Shown piece after piece: positions 46,414 through 57,709 of a DNA stretch of 64,000 nt; the stretch's first letter is position 1; every line of letters begins with the position of its first letter. The DNA is taken from positions 1,302,001 through 1,366,000 of the forward strand of contig WHVD01000006.1 of assembly GCA_015178975.1 (NCBI GenBank), given 5' to 3'. This DNA comes from Hysterangium stoloniferum. Lineage: Eukaryota; Basidiomycota; Agaricomycetes; Hysterangiales; Hysterangiaceae. The notes under the pieces were generated by a model, which worked only from the letters and a program-made list of their open reading frames with translations, did no database searches and was not told where the DNA came from. Made by a program: the position numbers and the translations under genes.

Positions 46414-49400
46414 TTGCAGAATGACGATGGGAGTATACTAGCTGCTCCCACCACTGCCATCTCTAGGGAACGTGCCGCGATACCTCTCGCTAATCCTTCT
46501 CTGACGCCAAGAATCATCAGACGAGGGGAAACCGTTGGATTAATTCACGACGCAAACAAATGGGCCCAGACTCCTAGATCTTCGACTGAGAGGGCATCGA
46601 TGCAGTCGATAGCAACCAAGATCGCCAATCTCGTCGAAAGTCTATCAAGAATAGAGGAGGAACGTGTCCTTAATCCTCAATCCTCCGGACTGCCCCCAGA
46701 ACGGGAACTTGCAGATGATTTTGACCCGGCAGGTCCTAAAACGTCGGAGGTTGCCACCACGGAAATGTTTCGTGCGGAAGACCTGCATAAGCTGGTTAAC
46801 TTAGGACCTGACATCCCTACTGAAGTCTCCTCCCGCTTGGAGTCGGTATTAACTAAGAATGTCCTAGCTTTTGGTGTAGACGGGCGACTGGGACAAGTGG
46901 ATGTCAAGGTCAATGTCCCATTGAAAGAGGGTGCGCAACCTATTTCAATGTCAATGTTCCCAACCTCCCCAGCTAATAGGAAAGTCATTGATGAACAAAT
47001 GGATACTTGGTTCCAACAGGGAGTAATCGAACCGTCCAAGAGTCCTTGGGGGGCGCCAGCCTTTGTTGTCTATCGCAACGGGAAACCACGAGTAGTGATC
47101 GACTATAGAAAGTTGAACAGTCTAACAGTTCCCGACAAATTCCCGCTGCCACGCCAGTCGGAAATCATGCAAGCGCTTTCGGGCTCCAACATCTTATCTT
47201 CCTTCGATGCACTAGCCAGTTTTACCCAACTTGAAATGTTAGAGGAAGACAAGCCGAAGACCACCTTCAGATCCCATCGAGGACTGTGGCAATTCAGGAG
47301 AATGCCCTTTGGACTTCGTAATGGACCTTCTATATTCCAAAGGGTTATGCAAACTGTACTTGCACCTTACTTATGGATATTCTGTCTGGTTTATATTGAC
47401 GACATTGTGATCTTTTCTAAGACATGGGACGATCATCTAGAACATTTAGATCAGGTTTTACAAGCCATAATTGCCACGGGAATCACTCCCTTGCCCAAAA
47501 AGTGCTATGTAGGGTATAATTTGATTCTACTACTAGGACATAAAGTGTCTAGACTCGGCTTTTCGACCCATCAAGAAAAGGTCGCCGCTATATTAGAATT
47601 GGCTACGCCTTCTAAGATAGCGGATCTTCAATGTTTTCTAGGAATGGTTCTGTATTTCTCTGTGTACATACCATTTTACTCCTGGACGGTCGCTCCACTT
47701 TTCAACCTCTTGAAGAAAGGAGTTCGTTGGAATTGGGATTCTGAACACGCCCGAGCTTTTGACGACATCAAGGTTGCGTTGAGCTCAGCTCCAGTACTCG
47801 GACACCCCACGAGCGGTATGCCTTACCGGTTATACACGGACGCTTCGGACTTTGCGCTAGGATGTTGCCTCCAACAAATACAGAAAATGGCGCTTAAAGA
47901 CCTTAAGGATACGAAAATTTATTCCCAAGCACGAGCAGCCTTCGATCAATCACGAGACGTGCCCATCTTTGTTACTCGTTATAAAACCAAGGAGCCGGAA
48001 TTCACCTGGATGGATTCCTGGGCTGCAGATTTTGACGACACCAGTGTCACAGTCGAACGCGTTATCGCCTACTGGAGCCGTACGCTCAAGAAAGCAGAAT
48101 GTAACTATTCAGCCACAGAGCGAGAAGCGTTAGCCACCAGAGAAGGATTAGTCCATTTCCAGCCCTTTATCGAAGGCGAACATATCCTTCTGATCACTGA
48201 CCATGCGGCGTTACAATGGGCCAGATCTTACGAGAATACTAATCATCGACTGGCCGCATGGGGGGCGGTATACGCTGCATACCCCGGTCTGGAAATCCTA
48301 CATAGAGCAGGACGAATACATAGCAACGTTGACCCACTCTCCAGACTTCCTCGAGTACCGGACTATGCTAGCCCCGCGAGGGACAACCTTTTACCGATCG
48401 TAGCGGATTCTTATAACCGGAATAACGATGAGATGTTATGGGAGAACAAACCAGCGGAAAGGGCCGTCTTTCTCACTCATCACGAGTTAGTCGAACCAGT
48501 CGGAACCATGGAAGAGGTCCCCCAAACGAAATGGGATTTGCACAACCTCCTCAGAAACAATGAAACCGATGAAGTGAATTTTACTCTCTCTAATCCACAA
48601 TTGCTTATAGAGATCGACGAAAATTACGCTAAGGAACTTCGCGACGGATATCAGAAGGACCCTGCCTTCAGAAACTATTACACCACCGATCCCATTTCTC
48701 CAAACATGGTAACTACTCCTTCGCATTATTTCATCGGCAAGAATAAGCTATTGTTCTTTCGAGATTCGGACTGGAAAAGTCGAATCTGCATTCCCAGCAG
48801 CATGACAATGACCATACTCAAGCTGATACATGATTGTTACGACCGTGTCGCAACCCTATCGGTCCCGAGGTTATCGCCACTTGTCAACGTTTCAAGTCAT
48901 CCTCTCGGAAACCATCAGCCCCGAAGCTGACAAATGTTTTCGCGAAGATCAAACTCCGTTTACGCCCACGTCAAAACAACTCGTATTGTCTGGTCAAACT
49001 TTGATACGTCCCCTTTATTATGTTGATCCGTTCAATCTTATGTTTCACATATGTCTATCTATATTTGTAGTCCTTGAACTATTTCCTTTTATCGTAATCC
49101 CACTCTCGGTTATCATCGGCCTCCCAACTAATCATAAACTTCCCGTTCCTAGTCAAGCTTATTGTTAATACCGTGTTCCGCCCTTCTCCCCATTAGTATT
49201 TTCCAGATGCCTGTTACTTGTATATGAACCCGCTGTAGTTGTAGTTACTAGGCAATCAGAATATCGACTCAGAATACCCTCATACGCCTGTATCAGTCTC
49301 ATACTAAGAATCCCCCCATCCGCCTTCGCGTGCGCTCGCCCACTCCCGGCCCCGACCCCTTGGCCCGACGCTCGACTTGTCCTTCGATTCTGATCGGTAT

Positions 49401-50851
49401 CACGCCGAAAGGTACTCACTAGGATTAGTCTTCGCCCGCCCGAAATTTAAGGACATCCTACAGATATTTGCGAGGGCGCAGCACATAAGCTGAAGCCAAG
49501 TCCTTCCGATCGGTCCTTGTCGGCCACCGACATTAGTCAGTTTTCAGTTCTTAACAATGATAACCCCTTCGAAGGAGCTCATGCAGGCGGCCACAGGCTC
49601 TTTAATCTGATGAAAGACCATTTCTTTTGGCCGAGGATGTTGCATGACTGCGTGGCATACGCTCGCAGCTGCGATATATGCCAGAAAACTAAAATTGATC
49701 ATTCCGCTCGACAAGGAGCTCTTCGACCCGCGGATGTACCCCTAAGGCCATTTGAGGTTGTCTCGATGGACCTGATTACCGGATTGCCTCCTTCTACAGA
49801 CGGTGGTTATTCCGCCATCTTCGTCGCCGTGGATAAACTCACGCGTTTCTTAATCTGTGAACCCACCACTTCAGATCTATCCGCAGAGGGATTCGCGCGA
49901 ATCTTTGTGAATAAAGTAGCCGCTCCTTTCAGTCTGCCTTCAAGGATAATCTGTGATCGAGACAAGAGGTGGACCTGTAGGTTCTGGAGGGAAGTCTGCA
50001 AAGTATACGGAAGTGCCCTTGCAGTATCCTCATCCCACCACCCTCAGACCGACGGTCAAACGGAGAATGCTAATGCTATTGTGGAGCAAATGCTCAGAGC
50101 GTACTGCGCCTCTTCGAAGGAGGAAAGGTCTAAGTGGACTCAAGTAGTGGCTCATACCTACAATTCGACGGTTCAAAGCTCAACAAGCTATGCACCGGCC
50201 TTTTTGCTGATGGGCTACTTACCAAGAGGAATGTCTAGCTGTCTGGGAGGGGATGACCCTGTGGTTCCCAGAGAATTATTGGATAGCCCTGTAGCCGACC
50301 AATGGATCTTAGAATTGGAAAATCACCGACAAGTGGTGCGGGATTCGATTGCGCGAGCACAAGAAACCCAAGCTCGCAGTTACAACAAGAGACGGAGATC
50401 GGTGGAAGATATCTCAGAGGGAGATTATGTTCTGATTAATCCCCATTCTCTCGAGCTCATCGAAGCCAAAGGACCCGGAAGGAAACTTATAAAAAGACAG
50501 ATAGGGCCATTTGAGGTCTTGGAAAAGATCAATCCTCAAGTCTTCCGACTCCACATTCCCTCGGAATATCAATTACATCCAGTGATTAATCGAGATCATC
50601 TTAAAAAGTACCACCTCTACCCAAAGGAATTCGGATCCAGGGAGCTACTTGAGAACCCTCGAGAACTCAATCGTAAGGACAAGGAGTACGAAGTAGAAGC
50701 TATAGTAGGGCACAAAAAGCATCGAAATCGACTCCTTTTCCAGGTTCGATGGAAAGGATATGGACCGGAGGAGGACACTTGGTTAAGCGGCAATGACCTT
50801 TGTAACGCTCCCGCTCTCCTTAGAGCTTACAAGACTATTTATCGAATTTAA
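46414..50851 (+). mobile_element. R5 pol: RT, RNase H, integrase, chromodomain (split by R3 LTR)
   Basis: Reverse transcriptase about 46950-47550 with EPSKSPWGAPAF, FTQLEM and the catalytic YIDDIVIFS at ~47391. RNase H starts near 47830 (LYTDASDFALGC) and contains a ~60-residue insert before VIAYWSRTLKKAE; it ends near 48350 with HRAGRIHSNVDPLSRL. Integrase after the nested LTR: CDICQK zinc finger ~49670, catalytic D in SMDLITG ~49765, D in CDRDKRW ~49950, E in GQTENAN ~50055. The chromodomain near 50690-50830 reads YEVEAIVGHKK, FQVRWKGYGPEEDTW. Confidence 0.92.
48835..49556 (+). mobile_element. R3 solo LTR (short subtype) inside R5 pol
   Basis: TGTTACGACC...GTTCTTAACA, 722 bp, with the exact duplication ATGAT (48830-48834 and 49557-49561). 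Shared module at 49469-49504. It sits between RNase H and integrase. Confidence 0.95.
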
Positions 50852-51005
50852 TGATCATTTCACATCCTTACGACGACAACGCTGTTTATCTAGCTCTACC
50901 CCCCCACTTTCTTCCCCCTCGGCCTTTCACTTCAATAACCGAGCGGAGCTTGAAATTAATATAAAATACGTAAATTCGCTAAAGAAAATTTTATTTCAGT
51001 ATACT

Positions 51006-53486
51006 ATGTCGCAGGAGCAGCAACCCAAACCCAAATTCCCCAACTTCAAAAGAATACCGCGACCCCAACCTATTAATACCTCTACCACGCCGTCTCGTAC
51101 TGAACAAGTCGAGCACTCCACGAACAACTCTGGAACGCTGTTGCCAATACCCTCTGCTACACAGAGCGACATCGTGGAAACATCCACCAACTCGGGGAAT
51201 GGGACCGCCTTTACTCCATACGCTCCTCTTCCCAGACCCCAATTTCCCAATTTCAAAAGAATACCTCAACCTCAAACTACAGTTCCTTCTGCCCCATCAC
51301 CTCGAACAGAAACTGTCGAGCGCGTGGAGGAGACCTTGTCATCCACGAATCCTATGCGGACAGACTCTATTTCGAATGCTGCACCATGGTCCTCTAATAC
51401 TTGGGGGGCTCCCTCGGGAACGTGGAGCGAAACCCCACCACCTTCTCGTAGTATTTTCCCTTCTACCGAAGAGGAGATCAAAAGGAAATGGCAGTCTGAG
51501 GCTTTCTCGTCGCAGGTTCAGGAGGAATTGAAAACGCTTAAACGGAAGAGGAGAGAGGAGTACTTGGAAGGACAGCAGAGGATGGGGGCTAGGGATAATG
51601 TCCCTTCAAGGCGGACACGGCAGGAATGGAGGAGAATGGAAGGGCACAATAATCCTTCAATCATCGCTCCCCCTTCGGGTTATAAATGGACGGATTTCGC
51701 TGAAACGGATTGCAGCAACGGGGGCACACCATGTGTTCGGAGTGTAGGACAAAAAAGTAGGAAAGGAAAAGACGGGGTCACCTTCTACGATTGGGACAAA
51801 GTATGGAGGATCAAATTACAAAGCATTGCATTGCGACGTGGAGATGGAGTTGCACTACCTCCCAGACCCCTTTCACAATGTGGACCTCAGGAACAGACCT
51901 ACCGGATGGGGCCCAGTGATATTTCATCTGACTCGGAGGATGACCAATCTCAATACCCAGCCTACGACAGCAAGTACCTCGGTGCTGACTGCCAGGAAGG
52001 TTTCCTACTCCCTGACAACATTCACTTCTTCACGAGTGATCCCAACCAATGATGAAAGCTACCAACTTCCGTCAGAGTTTGGAGAGGGTATCATCCAGCA
52101 GACTCTGCAACCCCATCCAGTTCCTCTCATCTCCCTCCACCCCCACCGGCTTCTTCCGTACCCACATTACAGCGTTTTACACCCTTTTCAGAGTTACTGG
52201 GAAGTCTTGTCCCATCCGCCAAGCTGCCTTCTCTTCCCCCTATACCACTACCCCTCCCCTTCGCAGGACATTCCCTGATATCACCGTCCTCATCCATACC
52301 CAAGCCTTCTCCAGCACCGCAGTCAACCTCACCCCTTCGCAGGTCACCTGACCCTCTCATCGCCTCCCATTCTACTCTGATGCCTTTGGTCCCTGCGGTG
52401 TCTAACATTCCCCTCACTTCCTTGACAACTCGGAGTCCACCGCCCGCCTCTCCCTGCTCCCCTTGCATTTCTCTGGGAAGCCCCATTCAGCATCCTAATG
52501 ATACATTAATGGATATTGATCACCCTATCCCGGAAGTTCTCGCAACGCCTATGGAGGAAGTCCTCAAGGTGCCTCTCTCAGCCACAGACGTCTCCAAAGA
52601 ACCCCCCCCAGCAATGGAAGTCTTCGAGGAGTCTCCCCCCTTAAGCGAAAAAGCAAAAGGGAAACGAAGAGCCGATACTCAGGCCGACGAGCCCCTTGTC
52701 ATTGACCCCCCCCCGGCCCACCCCATTCGCAGCCCCCTGCCGCAGCCTTCCTCTCCCCTCCACTCTGAGGACACGGCTGGCCCCTCCCGTCCCTTCCAGT
52801 CAAGTTGGATGCGCGTGTCCATTAATTACCCCTCCGACATCTTTACTGTGGAACGCACATTAATGCGATTGGGACCAACCCTGCGGCACCCCCTTCTTAA
52901 AGGGCACATCCAGGGGTATAGCGGGTCTCTCACGTTGTCGGATCGCATGAGTGCGTTTTATCTGTGCGTCAACGACCCTAAGGAACAGCTGTGTTTAGTG
53001 GAGGATATCGAACGGGTGGAACTCTCCATGTTTTGATCCTTACTTGTCAACTCTTCTTGTGTTCTTCCTGACCACACACCAATCCACTCTGCAGTGGACC
53101 TCGTTGACTTGCTGGAACAACTGTTGCCGGATTCAGACACCTCGAGAGGAATCCCCCCTGGGGGAAACACGAGCTCCACACCGCTCATCACTCCTACCCC
53201 ACCATCACTACACCCTCAACCCCCTCTCATTGCCCGTATTACTGACGCTTCCGCTGACCGCGTTCGTGCCATAATTCGCACGTGCCAGAAGGCCTACAGT
53301 CGTTGGGTCTCGTCGATCCAAAAACTGGATGGGTTGACATCCGCCAATAATGCTTCAAAGCGGGAGGACATCGCTCTTTCCTTTCGTGCCAAGCGTCTCG
53401 CCTGGGGCAACGCTATCCTACACCTTGGGGGTTCATCACAGGACGCATGGGGAGGAGTTCCAAGCATCCTTCAACATCTTCTTTGA
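51006..53486 (+). mobile_element. R5 post-pol accessory region
   Basis: Downstream of pol and before the 3' LTR the same strand encodes a second protein region of unusual size. The first part starts MSQEQQPKPKFPNFKRIPRP and repeats a PKFPNFKRIP-type motif ~70 residues later (PRPQFPNFKRIP). It continues with a basic helical stretch, LKTLKRKRREEYLEGQQR, and a WTDFAETDC...KVWRIKLQ segment. Later parts are P/S-rich, then SWMRVSINYPSDIF and LTLSDRMSAFYLCVND near 52800-53030. No membrane segment or signal peptide is evident, so it does not look like an envelope. Function unknown; not whole. Confidence 0.6.
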
Positions 53487-53511
53487 CATAGCTCTTCGAC
53501 CTGGGGGGCAC

Positions 53512-54139
53512 TGTGAGAGGTATGGCGAAATACACTCAGGAAATATAGTCGGATGAGCTCTTACTATATCTCCTTTATTATTTCTATTTTCTCTCTTCTA
53601 TTATATCTATAATTAGTTCGACAACCTATGTATGCGGTATATTGACTCTTGTGGGCGCACACACAGACTTATGTATTCTAGTGCCCGTAGTTTAGAACTC
53701 AGACACTTTTTACACCGCAACCACGACTTACCCAGACACCCGTTAGTGTCCTGTAAGTTGTGATTGGTGTATCGTCTCGACCATCACAGACGGGCTTTAG
53801 CTACTCATTCAAACTGAGTTTCGAACTGTATCAGTCGAAACTCAATCCCTATCTCAACTCGCGTTGACTACATCCACGCTACTCTATTATTCGACTCTCT
53901 AACTACTCTACTTGCACTCGAGCAGTTGTCCAGAATCGCACTTAACCAGTCAATTCTGCTTATTCGTTCTAGCTATCTACCTTACTTTAGATAGCTACTT
54001 CTCTCTACCATATTGAACTAAGTAGTCAATACGTGTTCGGTCCGTATTAGACTTAGACAGTCAATACATCGTGGTATCGTACTTCAACGGTCGATATTCT
54101 TCGTATATAGGACGGTTAGAACTTCTACCACTCTTCACA
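53512..54139 (+). mobile_element. R5 3' LTR
   Basis: 628 bp, ~97 percent identical to the 5' LTR. It is preceded by CTGGGGGGCAC, a G-rich polypurine tract. Confidence 0.93.
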
Positions 54140-54723
54140 CTCGGGTGTCCATATTTCAGAGGATGAATATATGTTGGAATGTTTACGGATACTTGGAAGT
54201 TCTGGGAGTTCCGGATATCTGGAGTCCAGAGAGTTTCGAAGATTGAGCGTACAGAAAGACAGAAGAGATACAAACTAATTCGAGATTAAAACTAAAGAGT
54301 AAGTACATAGCTATGGAAGACTATATAGATGTTCCAGTAATTGTACTACAAATCTAGAAGTATAATAAGACAGATTAGGATGAAGATTCCGAAATGGGAA
54401 TACAACAAGAACAATAAACAAGCGAATGAATAACTGTTAACCTGTCAGTTACTAAATACGGAACAAGGATGAGGTTCGGAAATATGGAAACTATAAATGT
54501 TCCATAGTCGGAAGTCAGGTCGGATTTTGAGGTGGATGTCAGAAAATCAGATCAGAGACTTGGGATCAGAGATGGGAGTCTGACCAGGAGTCACCTTGAA
54601 GGGATGAGGATCAGGTTCCAGTGGATTCCGGATCTTGATACTGGTCCAGAAGATGGTTTGGACCCAGAGATAATATCCGGGAAATACTCCGAAGAGTTTC
54701 CGGGAATGGATCTTCACACTCAC

Positions 54724-54904
54724 ATGACATCACATGAATGTGAAATGGCTTGAAAGACCATTTGCATAAGTTTTACATTGACATATGTATGTATGTCACA
54801 TGATTGTTATTGTGTGGCACTTTATTTTAATTTTCTTCTAAGGTTTGAACCTTCAATAATAACTTTATTTAATTTTCCCTTTAGTATACTGTAAATACCC
54901 TAAC
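54724..54904. other. A/T-rich sequence, nothing recognised
   Basis: About 180 bp downstream of the R6 target site. CATGTATGT-type words occur; no gene seen. Confidence 0.4.
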
Positions 54905-55071
54905 ATGTACATACATACATAGTTAGACCCCAGTTCCAATCTCTTAGGATTTCTACTAAATACAAGTGTGATATTCTCAAGTCATTAGAACTTCCATTCT
55001 CCTACTCCTTATATTGCACTCTCTCTTGTTTCTTTTTGTGTTTTGGTAGCCTTGTTAGTGTTGCCCTAACA
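54905..55071 (-). mobile_element. R8 LTR fragment, inverted copy
   Basis: Read in reverse it starts TGTTAGGGCAACACTAACAA and aligns with 55273-55440 for ~170 bp (GGCTACCAAA, ATCACACTTGT, CCTAAGAGATTG). R7 starts similarly (TGTAAGGGCGAC). Confidence 0.65.
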
Positions 55072-55272
55072 GTATTGGGTGTTCATAGGGTCCTTCCCTC
55101 CCTCAACCAGTGCATTGTTCAAAATGTTGACAACCAATTCATTGAACTTCATATTTTGTTCCACTGTGGTGTGTTGTTTTCCAGGTGAATAGGTACTGTG
55201 CCCTTTTCTTTCACTGCTGAATCCTTGTTAAGATCTAAGCCAGGGAGAGGGGGAATGCTCTAAGTCAGAGGG

Positions 55273-55440
55273 TGTTAGGGCAACACTAACAAGGCTACCA
55301 AACACAAGATAGAATACAGAAATGTGAAGTGAAGAGGGGACAGCTCAATAACAGGGAGATCACACTTGTTTTAGTGGGATTCCTAAGAGATTGAAACTAA
55401 AGAAATGAGTATGTATAGGTCTACTATTTATACTATTTAT
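55273..55440 (+). mobile_element. R8 LTR fragment, direct copy
   Basis: Starts TGTTAGGGCAACACTAACAA. The ~200 bp between the two R8 pieces (55072-55272) has no recognised feature. The pair could be a fold-back remnant or two separate insertions. Confidence 0.65.
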
Positions 55441-55470
55441 TTAATATTTATTTAGTATTTTTTATTTATT

Positions 55471-55610
55471 GAAAACTCCCCGGGATTCCCATCCACCTGT
55501 CTGAAATTGGACAACACGATCTAGCGAGGGTGCAGCCTATAAGCTGAAGCCAAGTCCTACCGGATATTCCGCAGGTTTCTCCGGAGACCCGCCCTGTATG
55601 TATCCTAACA
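55471..55610 (+). mobile_element. R2 LTR, 3' end only
   Basis: The last ~140 bp of an R2 LTR including the shared module (55526-55558) and the terminus TATCCTAACA at 55610. Everything upstream in the LTR is missing. Confidence 0.85.
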
Positions 55611-55865
55611 AATCTCCACCCCCTCTGGTCATTATTGACAGAAAACCTGAGTTGAAAATCTCACAAATTTTAGACTGAAAAATAGATAAGTGTTGATGCA
55701 CTTGCAAACTGCTTTACTTGGTCAAGTGGGCAGGTAACGAGGGCACAGATGAAGAGACATCTTGGATTCTGGCCATGGAAGTCGGGAATGCCATGGAGAT
55801 CATCACTGACTTTCACATAGCTTACCCACTCAAACCAGAACCATTATCCTCTCTCTAGCCACATT
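55611..55865 (+). mobile_element. Chromodomain end of an R2-type chromovirus pol (fossil)
   Basis: Translation matches the chromodomain at 30.44-30.6 kb: PPLVIIDRKPELKISQILD, CKLLYLVKW, then DEETSWILAMEVGNAMEII. The rest of pol is absent upstream. It is followed by the antisense zinc-cluster gene and then by a polypurine tract and LTR start at 57.6 kb. Confidence 0.75.
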
Positions 55866-56032
55866 CTGTGGACCCCATGTATATGTATGTTGGATTCACT
55901 TTATTTTTCCTTGTCACCCTATGTCTCTCTTTGCTTTTACAGGTTTCAGATTTGTCTGTTAAGTCCTTGTGGACCTTCCTGCAGACTTTTTCATGCTTTT
56001 ATTTGAAAATTAAAAAATATTATTTTTCTTTT

Positions 56033-57340
56033 TTACTCTACATCAATGGAGCTATGTTTTTGCTCATTTTCCTTAAACTCTTTTTGGAACTTCACCAGCT
56101 CCTTGATCACCCCTGACTCCTCCCCAGACTCCTCAGAACTCCTGCCCTGGGACTTCTTATACACATATTCCCCATACTCCACCAAGAACTCCTGGAACTC
56201 CCTGTGGAGTCCCCAGAGACTCTCCACCATAGTTCCTTGCACCCAGTTGCTCTCTTCAAGCAACCAGTTCTGGGCCTCTATTGTCACGAATCGATTATTC
56301 TTCGATAAAGTCAAATAATATTCTATTAACTGAACTCAAAAGCCTTGTTCGACAAAGTATATATTTGCCCTGTCGATGAAGTAAGAGGCTATTACCAGTC
56401 GCGAGAACTCACGGAAGTATTTGTCGAAGAAGTTACGACAAGATAGATTACTAATACCACTAATATACAGATATTTCGACTGACTTCCCTCGCTCCTTTC
56501 ATAGCCCTTTTATGCTTTTCGTCGTATTGTTATGACTATGTTATGAACTAATTATGAAATCATATATGACATTGAAATGAGACATGTCGAAAGAGATTTG
56601 ATGGTGTCGATTAATGTTCAGTTTTGTCGAGTTGAATTCGATAGGTCAAAGAGTTGTCGAAAGTTACCTTTGAATGTTTGTGACAATATGTGACATGTGA
56701 CGGTTGTGACATCTATGCCTGTGGCTATCCACCCCAAAGTTGCCTCCAAGGCCCCAGGCCTTTCTGCCAAGCCACCCACTTCCTGTACCATGGACCCTGT
56801 GGGCTCATGAACCAGTGAGCACCTCATTTTGAGGTGTGCACATGGCCAACAGCCTGGGCCCTGCCCAGACTTCTGGTAACACCCTGCATTGTGGTCATTG
56901 CACCCAGTGCACTGTGGGTTGTTCTTTGACTCCAGACATACTGGAGCCATTTTCTTTGACTTCTGTTGTTTTGGTCAGTCTCAGACATTCCCATGGACCT
57001 GCCACTTACCTTTTGTGGGCTCTCAGCCTCCCTCTCGGACTCCAACTCTACCTCTACCGCTTTACCCTAGAAAGCAATGGTCAGTGAAGTCAGAAAAAAA
57101 AGAGAAAACATTAATGTACCTTGCCTGTGGCCCTCTCCACTGCTGCTCTGGTGCACTCCATGGCAACCCATGCCTCCTCCTCCTCCTCCTCCTCCTTCCT
57201 TTTCTCTTCAGCCTACTTCTCAGTGACCACCACTGCCCAGTACTCTCACTCAAGCTCCTCCTCCTCCTCTCTCACCTTTTTCTCCTCCTCCTCCCATTGC
57301 TGCCACTGTTCCTCACACTGCTCAAGTATTTGAGCAGCAG
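56033..57340 (-). pseudogene. Antisense zinc-cluster gene between chromodomain and 3' LTR (broken)
   Basis: On the minus strand, in order: an E/R-rich stretch (57.34-57.1 kb), then PQKVSGRSMGMSETDQ, then a perfect Zn2Cys6 spacing, C-x2-C-x6-C-x9-C-x2-C-x6-C, at 56911-56819 (CTGCNDHNAGC, CWPCAHLKMRC). Next comes GGLAERPGALEATLGWIATG, a helical segment, and after the R9 LTR a C-terminal stretch with WLLEESNWVQGTM and HREFQEFLVEYGEYV. Zn2Cys6 clusters are fungal DNA-binding domains. Its position, convergent with the chromodomain and just before a polypurine tract, suggests the retroelement carried it. It is treated as part of a fossil element. Confidence 0.6.
56282..56711. mobile_element. R9 solo LTR
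   Basis: 430 bp with ends TGTCACGAATCG and CGGTTGTGACA. The duplication TCTAT is exact (56277-56281 and 56712-56716). Its last 45 bp contain four direct GTGAC words. It interrupts the antisense zinc-cluster gene. Confidence 0.88.
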
Positions 57341-57579
57341 TGAGGGGGGCCCGATAACTGGCCCCTGTGGATGACCTGGCCATTGTGTTTGGTTTTCAAG
57401 GTGTGGGCTTTGGACCCGTGGCGAGTAAATGATGGGGGTATAAAAGAAGAGAAATTTTATTATTTTGAATTTTATATAGGCTTGTCACATTTGAATCTTA
57501 CCTTCCAGATCACATGACTCTTTGACACATACATGTAACTGATGAACTTTATCACATTCTAGAGCCTCTATAGGACTTC

Positions 57580-57598
57580 AGCCTTAAAGGGAGAGTGC
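57580..57598 (+). promoter_or_regulatory. Polypurine tract
   Basis: AGCCTTAAAGGGAGAGTGC lies directly before the LTR start at 57599. This marks the plus strand as the sense strand of the R2-type element whose chromodomain is at 55.6 kb. Confidence 0.6.
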
Positions 57599-57709
57599 TG
57601 TTAGGACCAGAAAACCCACCAGGCTCTGGACCCCATCCTACATGCACCTGGCTCTCTATACCCACCAGGTTACAGTTAGCCACAAAACCCACCAGCACCT
57701 GGACCCCAC
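57599..57709 (+). mobile_element. R2-like LTR start, interrupted by R10
   Basis: TGTTAGGACC, then AAACCCACCAGGCTCTGGAC and CCTACATGCACC, resemble the R2 5' end (compare 13021-13080). It stops where the R10 LTR begins at 57710. Confidence 0.6.

Larger units (their letters stand above)
40131..54139 (+). mobile_element. R5 chromovirus (Ty3/gypsy) with two nested solo LTRs
   Basis: Two 628 bp LTRs in the same orientation bound a 14 kb unit with the duplication CTCGG (40126-40130 and 54140-54144). The LTRs differ at about 19 of 628 positions (~3 percent), 16 of them transitions, so the insertion is fairly young. Inside are gag, protease, RT, RNase H, integrase with chromodomain, and a post-pol accessory region. 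Removing the nested R1 and R3 LTRs leaves about 11.4 kb. Besides the two LTR insertions there are several other breaks, so it is a fossil. Confidence 0.93.
39941..54718 (-). mobile_element. R6 solo LTR split by the R5 element
   Basis: R6 left part is 39941-40130 (TGTTATGTTCCAG), right part 54145-54718 (ending GGATCTTCACA), together about 764 bp. The duplication CTCAC flanks the pair exactly (39936-39940 and 54719-54723), which proves they were one LTR. The shared module is at 40085-40118. Confidence 0.9.
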
